In this document: piece by piece, positions 27,292 to 35,165 of the stretch
Layout of the letters: each line of letters starts with the position of its first letter
Position numbering within the stretch: the stretch's first letter is position 1
Notes under the pieces: generated by a model
Told to the model about the DNA's origin: nothing
Seen by the model: only the letters and a program-made list of their open reading frames with translations
Databases searched by the model: none
Program-made: the position numbers and the translations under genes
From: Verrucomicrobiota bacterium
GTDB lineage: Bacteria > Verrucomicrobiota > Verrucomicrobiia > CAIQCK01
Assembly (NCBI GenBank): GCA_016235595.1
Contig: JACRJX010000029.1
Location: forward strand, 62,001-126,000
Direction of reading: 5' to 3'
Length of the DNA: 64,000 nucleotides

Positions 27292-28889
27292 GGTTTCGAA
27301 GATCGTTGGGTCACAAGCGCATTCTTGGGCACGTCGGGTGCGATATCGGCGGTTTTGGCGATGCCGCTGAGGTCGTTGGCAACGAGCGCGATGTTCTGGC
27401 TCTTGTCGCCGGCGAGCTTCAGGAACACACCCTCTTTCGCGCGCGGCTGGCAACCTCGGATGAGCGCATCGCGCACCTGCGCCAGACCGAGCATTGCCGC
27501 GCCACCCGGCCAGAAAGATGAATCGAGGCCATCCACCGCCAGATTCTCCACATCGTCGAACGCCATCGCATGGCGCAGGTCGGCAGCGGCGGTTCGCAAC
27601 CGGATATTTGAAAAGCGCAGCCCTTTCACATGCCGGCAGTAAAATCCGTAGGCTGGCAGGTCACCAAACATCGAGGACTCCGGGTAGTTTTTCGGAAGCT
27701 CGGCAACCTGCTTTCCCGCCAGCTCGCGTGTGCCGCCGCCCTCGAATTCGAACACAAGGTTGTTGAGCGAAACATTCTCGATGAACGCGCCAGTCAGGCC
27801 GGTGATTGAGCAGCCGGTCTTTCCAACACCCGTGGCGACGATGTTGTTGATGACGACGTTCTTGAACGAACCGACCGGCAGTGGCTCCATGTCTTCCTTG
27901 AACGGCCGCCCGCGGTCACCCAACCGCAGGAACAGCGGAACGTTGACACCGTGGATGCTGATGTTGGAGATGGCAACACGCTCCAATGTCCCGCCGTCCA
28001 CCAGTTCCAACGAAATACCGCCCATGCCGCGGCTGCGACCGTAGGTGACGTTGGTGTGGGATGGCGAGGTCACGACGCAATTGGCTATGGTGATGTTCTT
28101 GAAACCGCCGTTGGACTCGGTGCCCATCTTGATCGCGTTGCAGTGGCTGCGAGCGACACAATCGCTGATCGTGATGCTGTCGCAGGGACGCTCGAATGTG
28201 CTCTTGAGCGTGATGCCGTCATCGTCGCTTTCGAAGACGCACTGCGAGACGGTGCAGTCCCTGCAACCGTCGAGGTCGAGACCGTCGTTGTTGGCGTTGC
28301 CAAAGTTCCAGACGCGGACGCCGCGCATGGTCAGCCGCTCGCAGCCAAGGTAATGCTGCATCCACATTGCCGACTTCTGGAGCCGCACACCCTCGACCAG
28401 CACATCGCGGCAGTTGACGAGACGGATGAGATAGGGCCGGTTCTCATAGGGTCGGGCGCGGCTCACCATCTTGAAATGGCTGCCCTGCCCGTCAATCACC
28501 CCCCGCCCGGTGATGCCAATGTTCTCCAGGTTCTCGCCGGCGATGAGACTCTGTTTGACGTAGCTGTCTGTGTAGGAGCGGATGGCGGGTATGTTGTGCG
28601 GGTAATGCGCGATGTTGGTGCTGCCGAGCAGCGTCGCGCCGGCCTCGATGCGCAGCGTCACGTGGCTGCGCAGGTAGATCGTGCCGGAGAGGAACTTCCC
28701 GCCCGCCAGCACCACGGTGCCGCCGCCGGCCGCCGCACAGGCGTCGGTCGCTTTCTGGATGGCGGCGGTGCAGAGCGTGGAGCCGTTGGCCTTCGCGCCG
28801 AAGTCGCGGACATCGAACACAGCGTCGGCGGCAAATGCCGCAGTGCTCCATACAGTGAGAATCGTGGCGGCAACAAAATAGCGAGTCAT
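27288..28889 (-). CDS. GH28-type polygalacturonase, secreted
   Basis: A 533-residue protein with a signal peptide (residues 1-20, cleavage after AFA). The beta-helix starts VFDVRDFGAKANGSTLCTAA. GH28-like motifs are present: NNDGLDLDGC (NTD position), ESDDDGITLKS (catalytic Asp pair) and RSHCNAIKMGTES in place of GHG and RIK. The Asp residues are kept, while the GHG glycine is changed to C/N, so specificity may differ from homogalacturonan. Family enzymes hydrolyse galacturonan or rhamnogalacturonan. The last four bases overlap the downstream beta-helix gene (ATGA), so the two enzymes are coupled. The 180-base region upstream shows no recognisable motif. Confidence 0.85.
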   Translation of the reverse strand: MTRYFVAATILTVWSTAAFAADAVFDVRDFGAKANGSTLCTAAIQKATDACAAAGGGTVVLAGGKFLSGTIYLRSHVTLRIEAGATLLGSTNIAHYPHNIPAIRSYTDSYVKQSLIAGENLENIGITGRGVIDGQGSHFKMVSRARPYENRPYLIRLVNCRDVLVEGVRLQKSAMWMQHYLGCERLTMRGVRVWNFGNANNDGLDLDGCRDCTVSQCVFESDDDGITLKSTFERPCDSITISDCVARSHCNAIKMGTESNGGFKNITIANCVVTSPSHTNVTYGRSRGMGGISLELVDGGTLERVAISNISIHGVNVPLFLRLGDRGRPFKEDMEPLPVGSFKNVVINNIVATGVGKTGCSITGLTGAFIENVSLNNLVFEFEGGGTRELAGKQVAELPKNYPESSMFGDLPAYGFYCRHVKGLRFSNIRLRTAAADLRHAMAFDDVENLAVDGLDSSFWPGGAAMLGLAQVRDALIRGCQPRAKEGVFLKLAGDKSQNIALVANDLSGIAKTADIAPDVPKNALVTQRSSKP

Positions 28890-29070
28890 GGCGGTTAGAT
28901 CTCCTGTCTGCGTTTATGGCGCAGGGCCAGCTTCTGCCAACATGGTTCCGGTTTCAAGTCCCGGCCAGTCACGCGCAAGGGGGCGCTGCTGTCCGCCGGC
29001 AACCCTGCCTCAGCCTGCGGCATGCGGGTGGCGGGCGCGAGCCCTCATGGGCATCACATTGACGCAGGCA

Positions 29071-29943
29071 TCACGCGAGACCCAACACCTTGTCCATTCG
29101 CTTGGCCAAGTCGGTGAGGTTGTCCCAGTCGCCGCCGGCAACTTCGGCGGCGGCCCAGCCGCTGAATCCCAGCTTCGCCAATTCCTCGCGCACGCCGGCC
29201 CAGTTGATGCTGCCTTCGCCAAGCGGCGCCTTGAAACCGGCCATCATGCCTTCCTTCATCGCCACGGGCAGGCTGTATTCCTTGATGTCGAGTTTGCCGA
29301 TGCGTTTGCCGAGAACCTGAATCCAATGCTCACTCACACCCCAGCGCATCACGTTGCCCACGTCGTAATGGACGCCAACCCACGGGTGGCCGATCTCGTC
29401 CACGTAACGCATCATGTCGAGCGCGCTGATGAGGAAACTCGCCCAAACGTTCTCGATGAGGATCTTGACGCGCACCTGTTCGGCATGCGGCGCAGCGGCC
29501 TTGATGACGGCCTGTGTCTCGCGCCAGTTGTCCCAGAAAGTTTTCTTTGAATCGTAGCGTGCTGTGACAAGGACGCTGTCACCGCCGAGTTGTTTGCAGA
29601 GGTCGAGCGCTGACTCGATGCCCTTCTCTCCGGCGCCGGTCACGCCGTCAATCATCAGCCCGCTCTCCTTGCTTGCGGCGATCCACTCGTCGGCGTTCTT
29701 GACCTGGCCACAGGTTGGCTCCACACCATCGAAACCGCAGGCCTTGAGTTTGCGGAATGCCTCGACCAGCGGCAGCGACTTGTTCTTGACCATGCCCCAC
29801 TTCAGGCTCTTGCGAATGCGGAGCCTGGCCGGGGCGGCTGGCGCATTGCCCGGCAGGAAGGCGCCTGCGACGGCGGCGGAGGCGGCGGCAGAGAGGAAGC
29901 TGCGACGGGACAAGGTTGGGTGGAGGACGTTGTCGTGTTTCAT
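29071..29943 (-). CDS. Tat-exported sugar phosphate isomerase/epimerase-like (xylose-isomerase barrel)
   Basis: A 290-residue protein from ATG 29943; an ATG 18 bases upstream is also in frame. The Tat signal is SRRSFLSAAASAAVAGAFL. The mature part is an AP-endonuclease-2/xylose-isomerase TIM barrel: LVEAFRKLKACGFDGVEP, VKILIENVWASFLIS, VGVHYDVGNVMRWG, RIGKLDIKEYS and the last metal-site strand FSGWAAAEVAGGDWDN. E, D and H positions expected for a divalent metal are visible in LIENV, HYDVGN and EVAGG. Such exported isomerase-like proteins are common in Verrucomicrobiota and Planctomycetota and may act on keto-sugars. Substrate unknown. Confidence 0.85.
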   Translation of the reverse strand: MKHDNVLHPTLSRRSFLSAAASAAVAGAFLPGNAPAAPARLRIRKSLKWGMVKNKSLPLVEAFRKLKACGFDGVEPTCGQVKNADEWIAASKESGLMIDGVTGAGEKGIESALDLCKQLGGDSVLVTARYDSKKTFWDNWRETQAVIKAAAPHAEQVRVKILIENVWASFLISALDMMRYVDEIGHPWVGVHYDVGNVMRWGVSEHWIQVLGKRIGKLDIKEYSLPVAMKEGMMAGFKAPLGEGSINWAGVREELAKLGFSGWAAAEVAGGDWDNLTDLAKRMDKVLGLA

Positions 29944-29992
29944 GGCTGTAGGATTGGTCAAGGGTTTGGATGCTATCGCTTTTATGGGTCGT

Positions 29993-30700
29993 TCAACGTT
30001 TCTTGAGCGACACGCCGATGCCAGAGGTTTCCATGTTCAGGAACAGCGTCTCCAACTCCGGGTTGCTCGTGATCGCCTTGACGTAGCGCGGGTCGGCCAT
30101 TCGCTGGTCCATGTTGTGCGCCACGATCAGGCCGCCGGGCCGCACCAGTGGCAGCAGCTTCTCCAGGTAATCCAGATAACCCTGCTTGTCCGCATCGAGG
30201 AAGAGAATGTCTATCGGCTCCTTGAGTTTCTTGACCTCCTCGTGCGCATCACCCTCGACGAGCGTCACGAAGCTCTCCACGCCGGCCCGTTTCCAGTTTG
30301 CACGGGCCTTGGCGGCGCGCTCGGCATTGATCTCGAACGTCGTCAGTTTGCCGCCGGTCTTTTGCAGTGCCAACGAGAACCAGAGCGCCGAATACCCGAT
30401 CGAGGTCCCGATCTCAACAACATGTTTGGCGCCGATCGACTCCGTCAGCACCCGCAGGATGCGGCCGTCGCCGTAGGGAACCGTCATATTGCCGCGGCGC
30501 TGTTCCTCGCTTATCTCTTCCAACACGGCGAGGATTTTCTTTTCCGTTTCCGACTTGGGCAATGTGGTGTTGGCGAACGAAATATTGCCTCCACTGGCGG
30601 GCCGTGCCGGCCGCCTGGCCTGGGCTTGTGCAAAAATCGTGGCAGCCAGCAACACAACGGCGAGAATTCCAAGTACTCCGATGGTGATTCCTAGTTTCAT
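29993..30700 (-). CDS. O-methyltransferase with N-terminal export/membrane segment
   Basis: A 235-residue protein. Residues 1-25 are a hydrophobic signal or anchor (MKLGITIGVLGILAVVLLAA). The rest is an O-methyltransferase family 3 (CCoAOMT-like) domain: VVEIGTSIGYSALWFSLAL (SAM motif I), TFEINAERAAKARANWKRAG and DILFLDADKQGYLDYLEKLL, whose Asp residues bind the metal, then RPGGLIVAHN. Family enzymes are normally cytoplasmic because SAM is cytoplasmic, so the hydrophobic N-terminus is odd. The domain could be anchored facing the cytoplasm. It lies between the isomerase-like and sulfatase genes on the same strand. Confidence 0.82.
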   Translation of the reverse strand: MKLGITIGVLGILAVVLLAATIFAQAQARRPARPASGGNISFANTTLPKSETEKKILAVLEEISEEQRRGNMTVPYGDGRILRVLTESIGAKHVVEIGTSIGYSALWFSLALQKTGGKLTTFEINAERAAKARANWKRAGVESFVTLVEGDAHEEVKKLKEPIDILFLDADKQGYLDYLEKLLPLVRPGGLIVAHNMDQRMADPRYVKAITSNPELETLFLNMETSGIGVSLKKR

Positions 30701-30781
30701 TTCAGTCTCCGGGTCGGGTGTTCTATCTGCGTTTCGTCAAGATGGCGTATCATGCGAGACGGGCTTCTTTACGTCGAGGAC

Positions 30782-32665
30782 TTATGGTTTGGCAGTTTCA
30801 AGTTGTTTGGGAAGGTACTCCACCATCCGATTAAAGAAATCGGCGACATGATCTTTCTGGTTCAACCTTGCGGCGTGGATGGCTGGCAGCGCGGGTTTTG
30901 CCTTCGCGCCGAAACGGTCGAGGACGTTGATCGCAGCGAGGCGAACCAGTGGCGCGTCGTGTTCCAGCGCTTTCGTGAGCACGGGCAGCGCAGCGGCGTG
31001 ATCGCCGAGATTGCCGACGGCCTCGGCGGCGGCGATGCGGACGGACGGGGAACTGTCGTTCATCGCTTTTCGGAGCGCGGCCTCGGCGGGCTTGGCGTCC
31101 TTGCCGAGTGCGACGAGGCCCAGAGCACCCCACCAGCGTATCGCGGCATCCTTGTTCTCCAGCAACGCCGTCAGCCGCGATACATTGGAAGGCTTCATCT
31201 CGTTGGCGACGTTTGCCGCGGCAAGGAGCGAATCAAGCGGATTCTTGGAGGGGTTGATGGCAATTTCCCAGGGAGTGCTGTCGGCGGCGCGCACAAGCAT
31301 CTCGTGTTCGGGCAGGAGGCCAAGGTCGGCAGTGGCCTTCATCCAGCGGACACACTCCTCCCGCAGGCGCTCCAAAGTGTCACGATGTTTCGGGTCGGCA
31401 GCGAGGTTCTTCACTTGGTCCGGGTCGGTCTCGTTGTTGTAAAGTTCCTCGACCGGTTTCGTTGGCGAGAAATAGCGGGCGGGCGGGCCGGTCAGTTTGC
31501 CTTCGCTGGCGAGCTGACGCCACGCTTTCATGGTTGGCATCTCCTCGGTGTAGCTGATGAACTGTGACCAGCTCAGGTGCGGCATGAAGTTGCGGTGATA
31601 TTGGTAGCGGCGGTCGCGCACGACGCGCACGCAATCGAACCGTTCCGCCATGCGGTCGCGAATGGCGTGGATGAACTCGCGCGGTTTGCCGGCCTGTTCG
31701 CCGAGGAACGCCGTGCCCTGCAAGTACGGCAGGAGTTTCACACCGCAGAGGCTCAGCACCGTCGGCGCGAAGTCCACGAAGCTCACCAGCCGGTCGGTCG
31801 TCTGGCCGGGCGCGGCGGGCGCGAGGTGCTGCCATTTTTTCGGGAAACGGACCAGCAGCGGCACGTGGAGGCCGCCTTCCCAGATCCACTTTTTCATCCC
31901 CGGCAGGCCGGTGCCGTTGTCGCCGAAGAAGAAGACGATGGTGTCCTCGGCGAGGCCGGCGTCTTCCAGTTCCTTGAGCTTGTCGGCGACCTGGTAGTCC
32001 ATCGCGGTGATGTTGTCGTAGTAGCGCGCCCAATCGCGCCGCACCTCCGGCGTGTCGGGGTGGAACGGCGGCACGGGCGCCTTGGCGGGATCGTGGCGCT
32101 GCGCGGGCGTGAGGCGGGCGGTGTTCTGCCGATACTTTGCCTCCGGCACGCGGATTTGGCCTTCGTGGCAGACCTCGTGGTTGAACACGGCGAAGAACGG
32201 CTGGCCCGGCTTGCGGTTGCGCCAGTGGCCCTTGCGGCTGCAATCGTCCCACGCGTCCCTCGGCACGGCGAAGTTGTAGTCGGTCTTGGCGTTATTGGAG
32301 CAGTAGTAGCCCGCCTCGCGCAGATACTCGCTGAAACACTTCACCGCTGCCGGCAGCGCCGTGGTCGAGCGCATCCCGTGGCTGCCAAGCCGCGTCGGGA
32401 ACACGCCGGTGATAAGGCACGAGCGGTTCGGTGCGCAGACGCCGGTGATGCCGAACGCCTGCGTGTAACGCACCGCCTGAGTGGCGAATTGGTCGAGGTT
32501 CGGCGTGACGGCATATTTGTCGCCGTAACAACCAAGATTCGGGCAGATGTCTTCCGCGGTGAGCCAGAGGATGTTGGGGCGCGCGGCGGGCGCAGCCGTC
32601 TGCGCGTTTGCGAAACCCGCCGCCAGCCACAGTGCGGCGCCAAAGCTGATCACACGACCGTTCAT
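30782..32665 (-). CDS. Sulfatase with C-terminal HEAT-like repeats
   Basis: A 627-residue secreted protein (signal residues 1-21). The sulfatase core begins RPNILWLTAEDICPNLGCYG, with formylglycine motif C77-A-P-N-R81, followed by SCLITGVFP, and metal-binding FFFGDNGTGLPGMKKW. The calcium/sulfate-site pattern places it in the formylglycine sulfatase superfamily (S1). Residues about 500-620 form HEAT-like repeats (WGALGLVALGKDAKPAEAAL, VRIAAAEAVGNLGDHAAALP, VRLAAINVLDRFGAKAKPAL). It hydrolyses sulfate esters, presumably of polysaccharides. No formylglycine-generating enzyme is in the window. Its leader shares a repeat with the DUF1080 gene at 36868. Confidence 0.92.
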   Translation of the reverse strand: MNGRVISFGAALWLAAGFANAQTAAPAARPNILWLTAEDICPNLGCYGDKYAVTPNLDQFATQAVRYTQAFGITGVCAPNRSCLITGVFPTRLGSHGMRSTTALPAAVKCFSEYLREAGYYCSNNAKTDYNFAVPRDAWDDCSRKGHWRNRKPGQPFFAVFNHEVCHEGQIRVPEAKYRQNTARLTPAQRHDPAKAPVPPFHPDTPEVRRDWARYYDNITAMDYQVADKLKELEDAGLAEDTIVFFFGDNGTGLPGMKKWIWEGGLHVPLLVRFPKKWQHLAPAAPGQTTDRLVSFVDFAPTVLSLCGVKLLPYLQGTAFLGEQAGKPREFIHAIRDRMAERFDCVRVVRDRRYQYHRNFMPHLSWSQFISYTEEMPTMKAWRQLASEGKLTGPPARYFSPTKPVEELYNNETDPDQVKNLAADPKHRDTLERLREECVRWMKATADLGLLPEHEMLVRAADSTPWEIAINPSKNPLDSLLAAANVANEMKPSNVSRLTALLENKDAAIRWWGALGLVALGKDAKPAEAALRKAMNDSSPSVRIAAAEAVGNLGDHAAALPVLTKALEHDAPLVRLAAINVLDRFGAKAKPALPAIHAARLNQKDHVADFFNRMVEYLPKQLETAKP

Positions 32666-32730
32666 GATGCGGAAACCTGTGTTTGTGCGGCCAAAGTTCT
32701 ACTCCTGCGCACTGCACAAGCAAGCCTGCG
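32666..32730 (-). repeat. Leader repeat A, copy 1
   Basis: Immediately upstream of the sulfatase start, the cores CAAAGTTCTAC (32692-32702) and CAAGCAAGCCTGCG (32717-32730) are separated by 14 bases. Upstream of the DUF1080 gene, the same two cores recur with the same 14-base spacing (copy 2, 36869-36931). Shared spacing argues for homologous leaders, either regulatory or dispersed-repeat DNA. Confidence 0.65.
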
Positions 32731-32869
32731 TTTGAGAAACGGCTCCGTCTCGCCGCTCTTGACGCATTGCGAGCACGGTGACAACCTCCGCGTATGAAAG
32801 CTGAGATGGTTCAGTTTCTCTTGACCAACACTTCAAGAGAACAACAGCACTGAACGTCGCTTGCACATT

Positions 32870-33493
32870 ATGTCCAAAGCATGGCGAACAAGTCTCAAGA
32901 TTATCGGGGCGCTTCTCGTTCTCGGTACACTCGCAGCGTTCATGTGGTGTTCTTCATACTCCCCCTACCAGTATGGCAACTACATCCCCGCAAACCTTGA
33001 GGATGCCCACGCATGGCTCCAAAAGCACCTACCTGCCGAGGAGTTGCAGCGCATTCGTAACATGGAATCTGAGGGGGAGATGAACATTTATCACTTCGGA
33101 CTTGGCATGGGTATGCGCAACGAGTGGGCTCTCTGGGCCGGCTCCAGGCTGTCCCGCTACTTCAACGAACTTGGCATTCATCATCCCGACGACATGTCTG
33201 GGATTATCCTGACGACTTTCTGGCGCAGGCTCCACAACCAACCTCTCCGCTTGGACGAGCAGGTTGCTTACTACAAGGCGTATTGGGAGAGAGTAACAGT
33301 TCCCGATAACCTGCGGACGCCAAGCGGAGCGACAATTGAGTTCGACCAGTCTTACGGCAGAGGCACTGAAGCCAACCCACGCACGATCCATGTCGGCAAG
33401 AGCGCGGACGGTTCCGTCTGGGTTTACGAGCACGGTAAAGGACTCCAACCCATGTCGGCCGAAATTCAGAAAATCGTTGACGAAAAGCCATGA
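32870..33493 (+). CDS. Membrane-anchored protein, DUF6794-like
   Basis: A 207-residue protein. Residues 4-30 form one membrane segment (LKIIGALLVLGTLAAFMW), followed by an outside domain with DAHAWLQKHLPAEELQRIRN, HFGLGMGMRNEWALWAG and GIHHPDDMSGIILTTFWRRL. The last two resemble, from memory, the DUF6794 family, whose role is unknown. ATG 32870 is used; TTG 32861 would add three residues. There is no convincing Shine-Dalgarno. It is the only plus-strand gene between 18.6 and 41.9 kb and stands alone between two sulfatase genes. Its base use looks slightly less GC-rich than its neighbours. Confidence 0.65.
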   Translation: MSKAWRTSLKIIGALLVLGTLAAFMWCSSYSPYQYGNYIPANLEDAHAWLQKHLPAEELQRIRNMESEGEMNIYHFGLGMGMRNEWALWAGSRLSRYFNELGIHHPDDMSGIILTTFWRRLHNQPLRLDEQVAYYKAYWERVTVPDNLRTPSGATIEFDQSYGRGTEANPRTIHVGKSADGSVWVYEHGKGLQPMSAEIQKIVDEKP

Positions 33494-33552
33494 CCGCAAC
33501 AGCCATGTCGGAACGACGCAGGAGGACAAGCGCAGGCACAGCAAAGCAGTCT

Positions 33553-33604
33553 TCACGCTCCGCGTGAGGATTACTTCGATGCCATGCCATCACGCGGAGC
33601 GTGA
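33553..33604. repeat. 15-base perfect inverted repeat between convergent genes
   Basis: TCACGCTCCGCGTGA (33553-33567) and TCACGCGGAGCGTGA (33590-33604) are exact reverse complements, separated by 22 bases. The element lies between the convergent genes ending at 33493 and 33608. It could act as a bidirectional transcription stop, although no T-tract follows, or be a REP-like palindrome. Confidence 0.6.
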
Positions 33605-33607
33605 TGG

Positions 33608-35098
33608 CTACTTTGGCATCGGCAGGTTCTTGAGCAGCCCGGCGTTGGTGCGTTTCAACTCGGCGAGCAGTCGGGCGCGGAAACCTTCGAGCAGGGTGCG
33701 GTGCTCCGGGATGAGGGCGAGGTTGGTCAGTTCTTCCGGGTCAGCCTCGATGTCGTAGAGTTCCTCGATTTCGTTTTCGGCGAGGGTACGGATGTATTTG
33801 TGGCGGCCCTGGCGCAGCGATATCCACCACGGTAACGGGCCTTGGTCGGCTTTCGCCGGGACAGCGCAATCGGTTTGTTCGCCGAACTTGAGATAGAAGT
33901 GCTCCATCATGACTGACCTGTCCCAAGCGGCGGCGGGATCTTTTAGCAGCGGTCGCAGATCACGGCCGTGCATCGTCCACGGCAGCTTAACGCCCGCCAC
34001 GCCGAGCAACGTGGGCGCGAGGTCCACGATAGTCACGGGTTGCTTGCACACGCTGCCGCACGCAACCCAGCCGGGCAGACGAAAGATCATCGGGGCTTTG
34101 ATGCACGCGTCGTAGCCGCCGACCTTCCATGCGAAGCCATGCTCGCCCCACGCGAAGCCTTGGTCGGAGGTATAGACGATCAGCGTGTTATCGAGTTGGC
34201 CGGTTTCTTCGAGCGTCTTCAGCAACTTGCCGACGCCTTCGTCGAGTGCGGAGACGAGCCGGTTGTAGCCCCGGACCATCTCCGGCAATGGCTGCTGGCG
34301 TTTGCCCTTTCCATGGAGCGGCATTCCGTCGTCGCGCTTCGTCCACTGGCACCACGTTTGCATGTGCGCGGGCTTGCCGGGGCGCGGCGGAAACACGTCG
34401 GGCGGCACGGGCGCTTCGGCGTCCTTGTATTGCTCCTTGTGGCGCGGGTGAACCGTGTTCGGCAGGTGCGTCGCGTTGTAACAGAGCCAGAGCATCCACG
34501 GCCGGTCGTGCTTGCGGCGCAAGTAATCCTCGGCGAAGCGCGTGTAAACGTCGGTTGAGTAGCCCGGCACGACAGCTTTCGGCGCGCCGTCAATGCTGAG
34601 GATCTGGTCATTATACCAGTCGCCTTTGATGTCCCGCTGGTCCCAGACGACGGAGTGGTCCCAATTGCGGCCGTGGCCGGCGTCAGGGCCAAGGTGCCAT
34701 TTGCCGATCATCGCGGTGTGATAGCCGGCCTTGCGCAGTTCGGCGGGCCAGTGGCGGCAGACTTGCGGGTCGTAACTGCCTTTGACGATACCCGTGAGGG
34801 TCACGCCTTGAATGCCATGCGGCAACAGGCCGGTGAGCACGCACGCGCGGCTGGGTGTGCACCATGACGCGCCGTAAGCGCTAGTGAACCGCACACCGTC
34901 GGCAGCGAGCCGGTCAATGTTCGGCGTCCGCACCCACGGCCACGCGCCCTGATCGCGGTAGCAGCCAAGCGTGCGGTAACTCTGGTCGTCGGTGTAGATG
35001 AAGAGGATGTTGGGACGCGAAGCCGGCCCTGCCATCGCGGCAACTGCGAACGCAAGCCATGCGGCGACGGATAAAAACCTGCGGCGACAACGAATCAT
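33608..35098 (-). CDS. Formylglycine-dependent sulfatase
   Basis: A 496-residue secreted protein (signal about residues 1-23). The core starts RPNILFIYTDDQSYRTLGCY, with catalytic motif C80-T-P-S-R84, then AGYHTAMIGKWHLGP and a late VYTSDQGFAWGEHGFAWKVG. These are family S1 features: two Asp for calcium at the start, formylglycine at C80, and late Asp/Lys/His. It removes sulfate groups, presumably from polysaccharides. The start is supported by GGAG five bases upstream. A 22-codon frame (35095-35163) fills the gap after the metallopeptidase-like gene and overlaps this ATG as ATGA, but it is not kept in the leader's second copy. Confidence 0.94.
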   Translation of the reverse strand: MIRCRRRFLSVAAWLAFAVAAMAGPASRPNILFIYTDDQSYRTLGCYRDQGAWPWVRTPNIDRLAADGVRFTSAYGASWCTPSRACVLTGLLPHGIQGVTLTGIVKGSYDPQVCRHWPAELRKAGYHTAMIGKWHLGPDAGHGRNWDHSVVWDQRDIKGDWYNDQILSIDGAPKAVVPGYSTDVYTRFAEDYLRRKHDRPWMLWLCYNATHLPNTVHPRHKEQYKDAEAPVPPDVFPPRPGKPAHMQTWCQWTKRDDGMPLHGKGKRQQPLPEMVRGYNRLVSALDEGVGKLLKTLEETGQLDNTLIVYTSDQGFAWGEHGFAWKVGGYDACIKAPMIFRLPGWVACGSVCKQPVTIVDLAPTLLGVAGVKLPWTMHGRDLRPLLKDPAAAWDRSVMMEHFYLKFGEQTDCAVPAKADQGPLPWWISLRQGRHKYIRTLAENEIEELYDIEADPEELTNLALIPEHRTLLEGFRARLLAELKRTNAGLLKNLPMPK

Positions 35099-35164
35099 GA
35101 TTCTCCGATGTAGGAATCGTTGGCTGAGTAGAACATAACGGGCGGTCGTCTCTCAACAGTCATT
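35091..35164 (-). repeat. Leader repeat B, copy 1
   Basis: Aligned base-for-base and without gaps to 36962-37035. Shared pieces include CGAATCAT, ATTCTCC and CAACAG. In both copies GGAG precedes an ATG. Copy 1 is the leader of the second sulfatase; copy 2 forms the distal part of the DUF1080 leader. Confidence 0.6.
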
Positions 35165-35165
35165 T

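Noticed and set aside
28925-29000. T-arm-like sequence (CCGG, TTTCAAG, CCCGG) suggesting a tRNA
   Set aside because: The stem has a mismatch, and no anticodon arm, D arm or acceptor pairing could be drawn around it.
35095-35163. 22-codon frame between the metallopeptidase-like and sulfatase genes
   Set aside because: Not listed as a gene because the matching leader copy at 36962-37035 breaks the frame; it is treated as part of leader repeat B.
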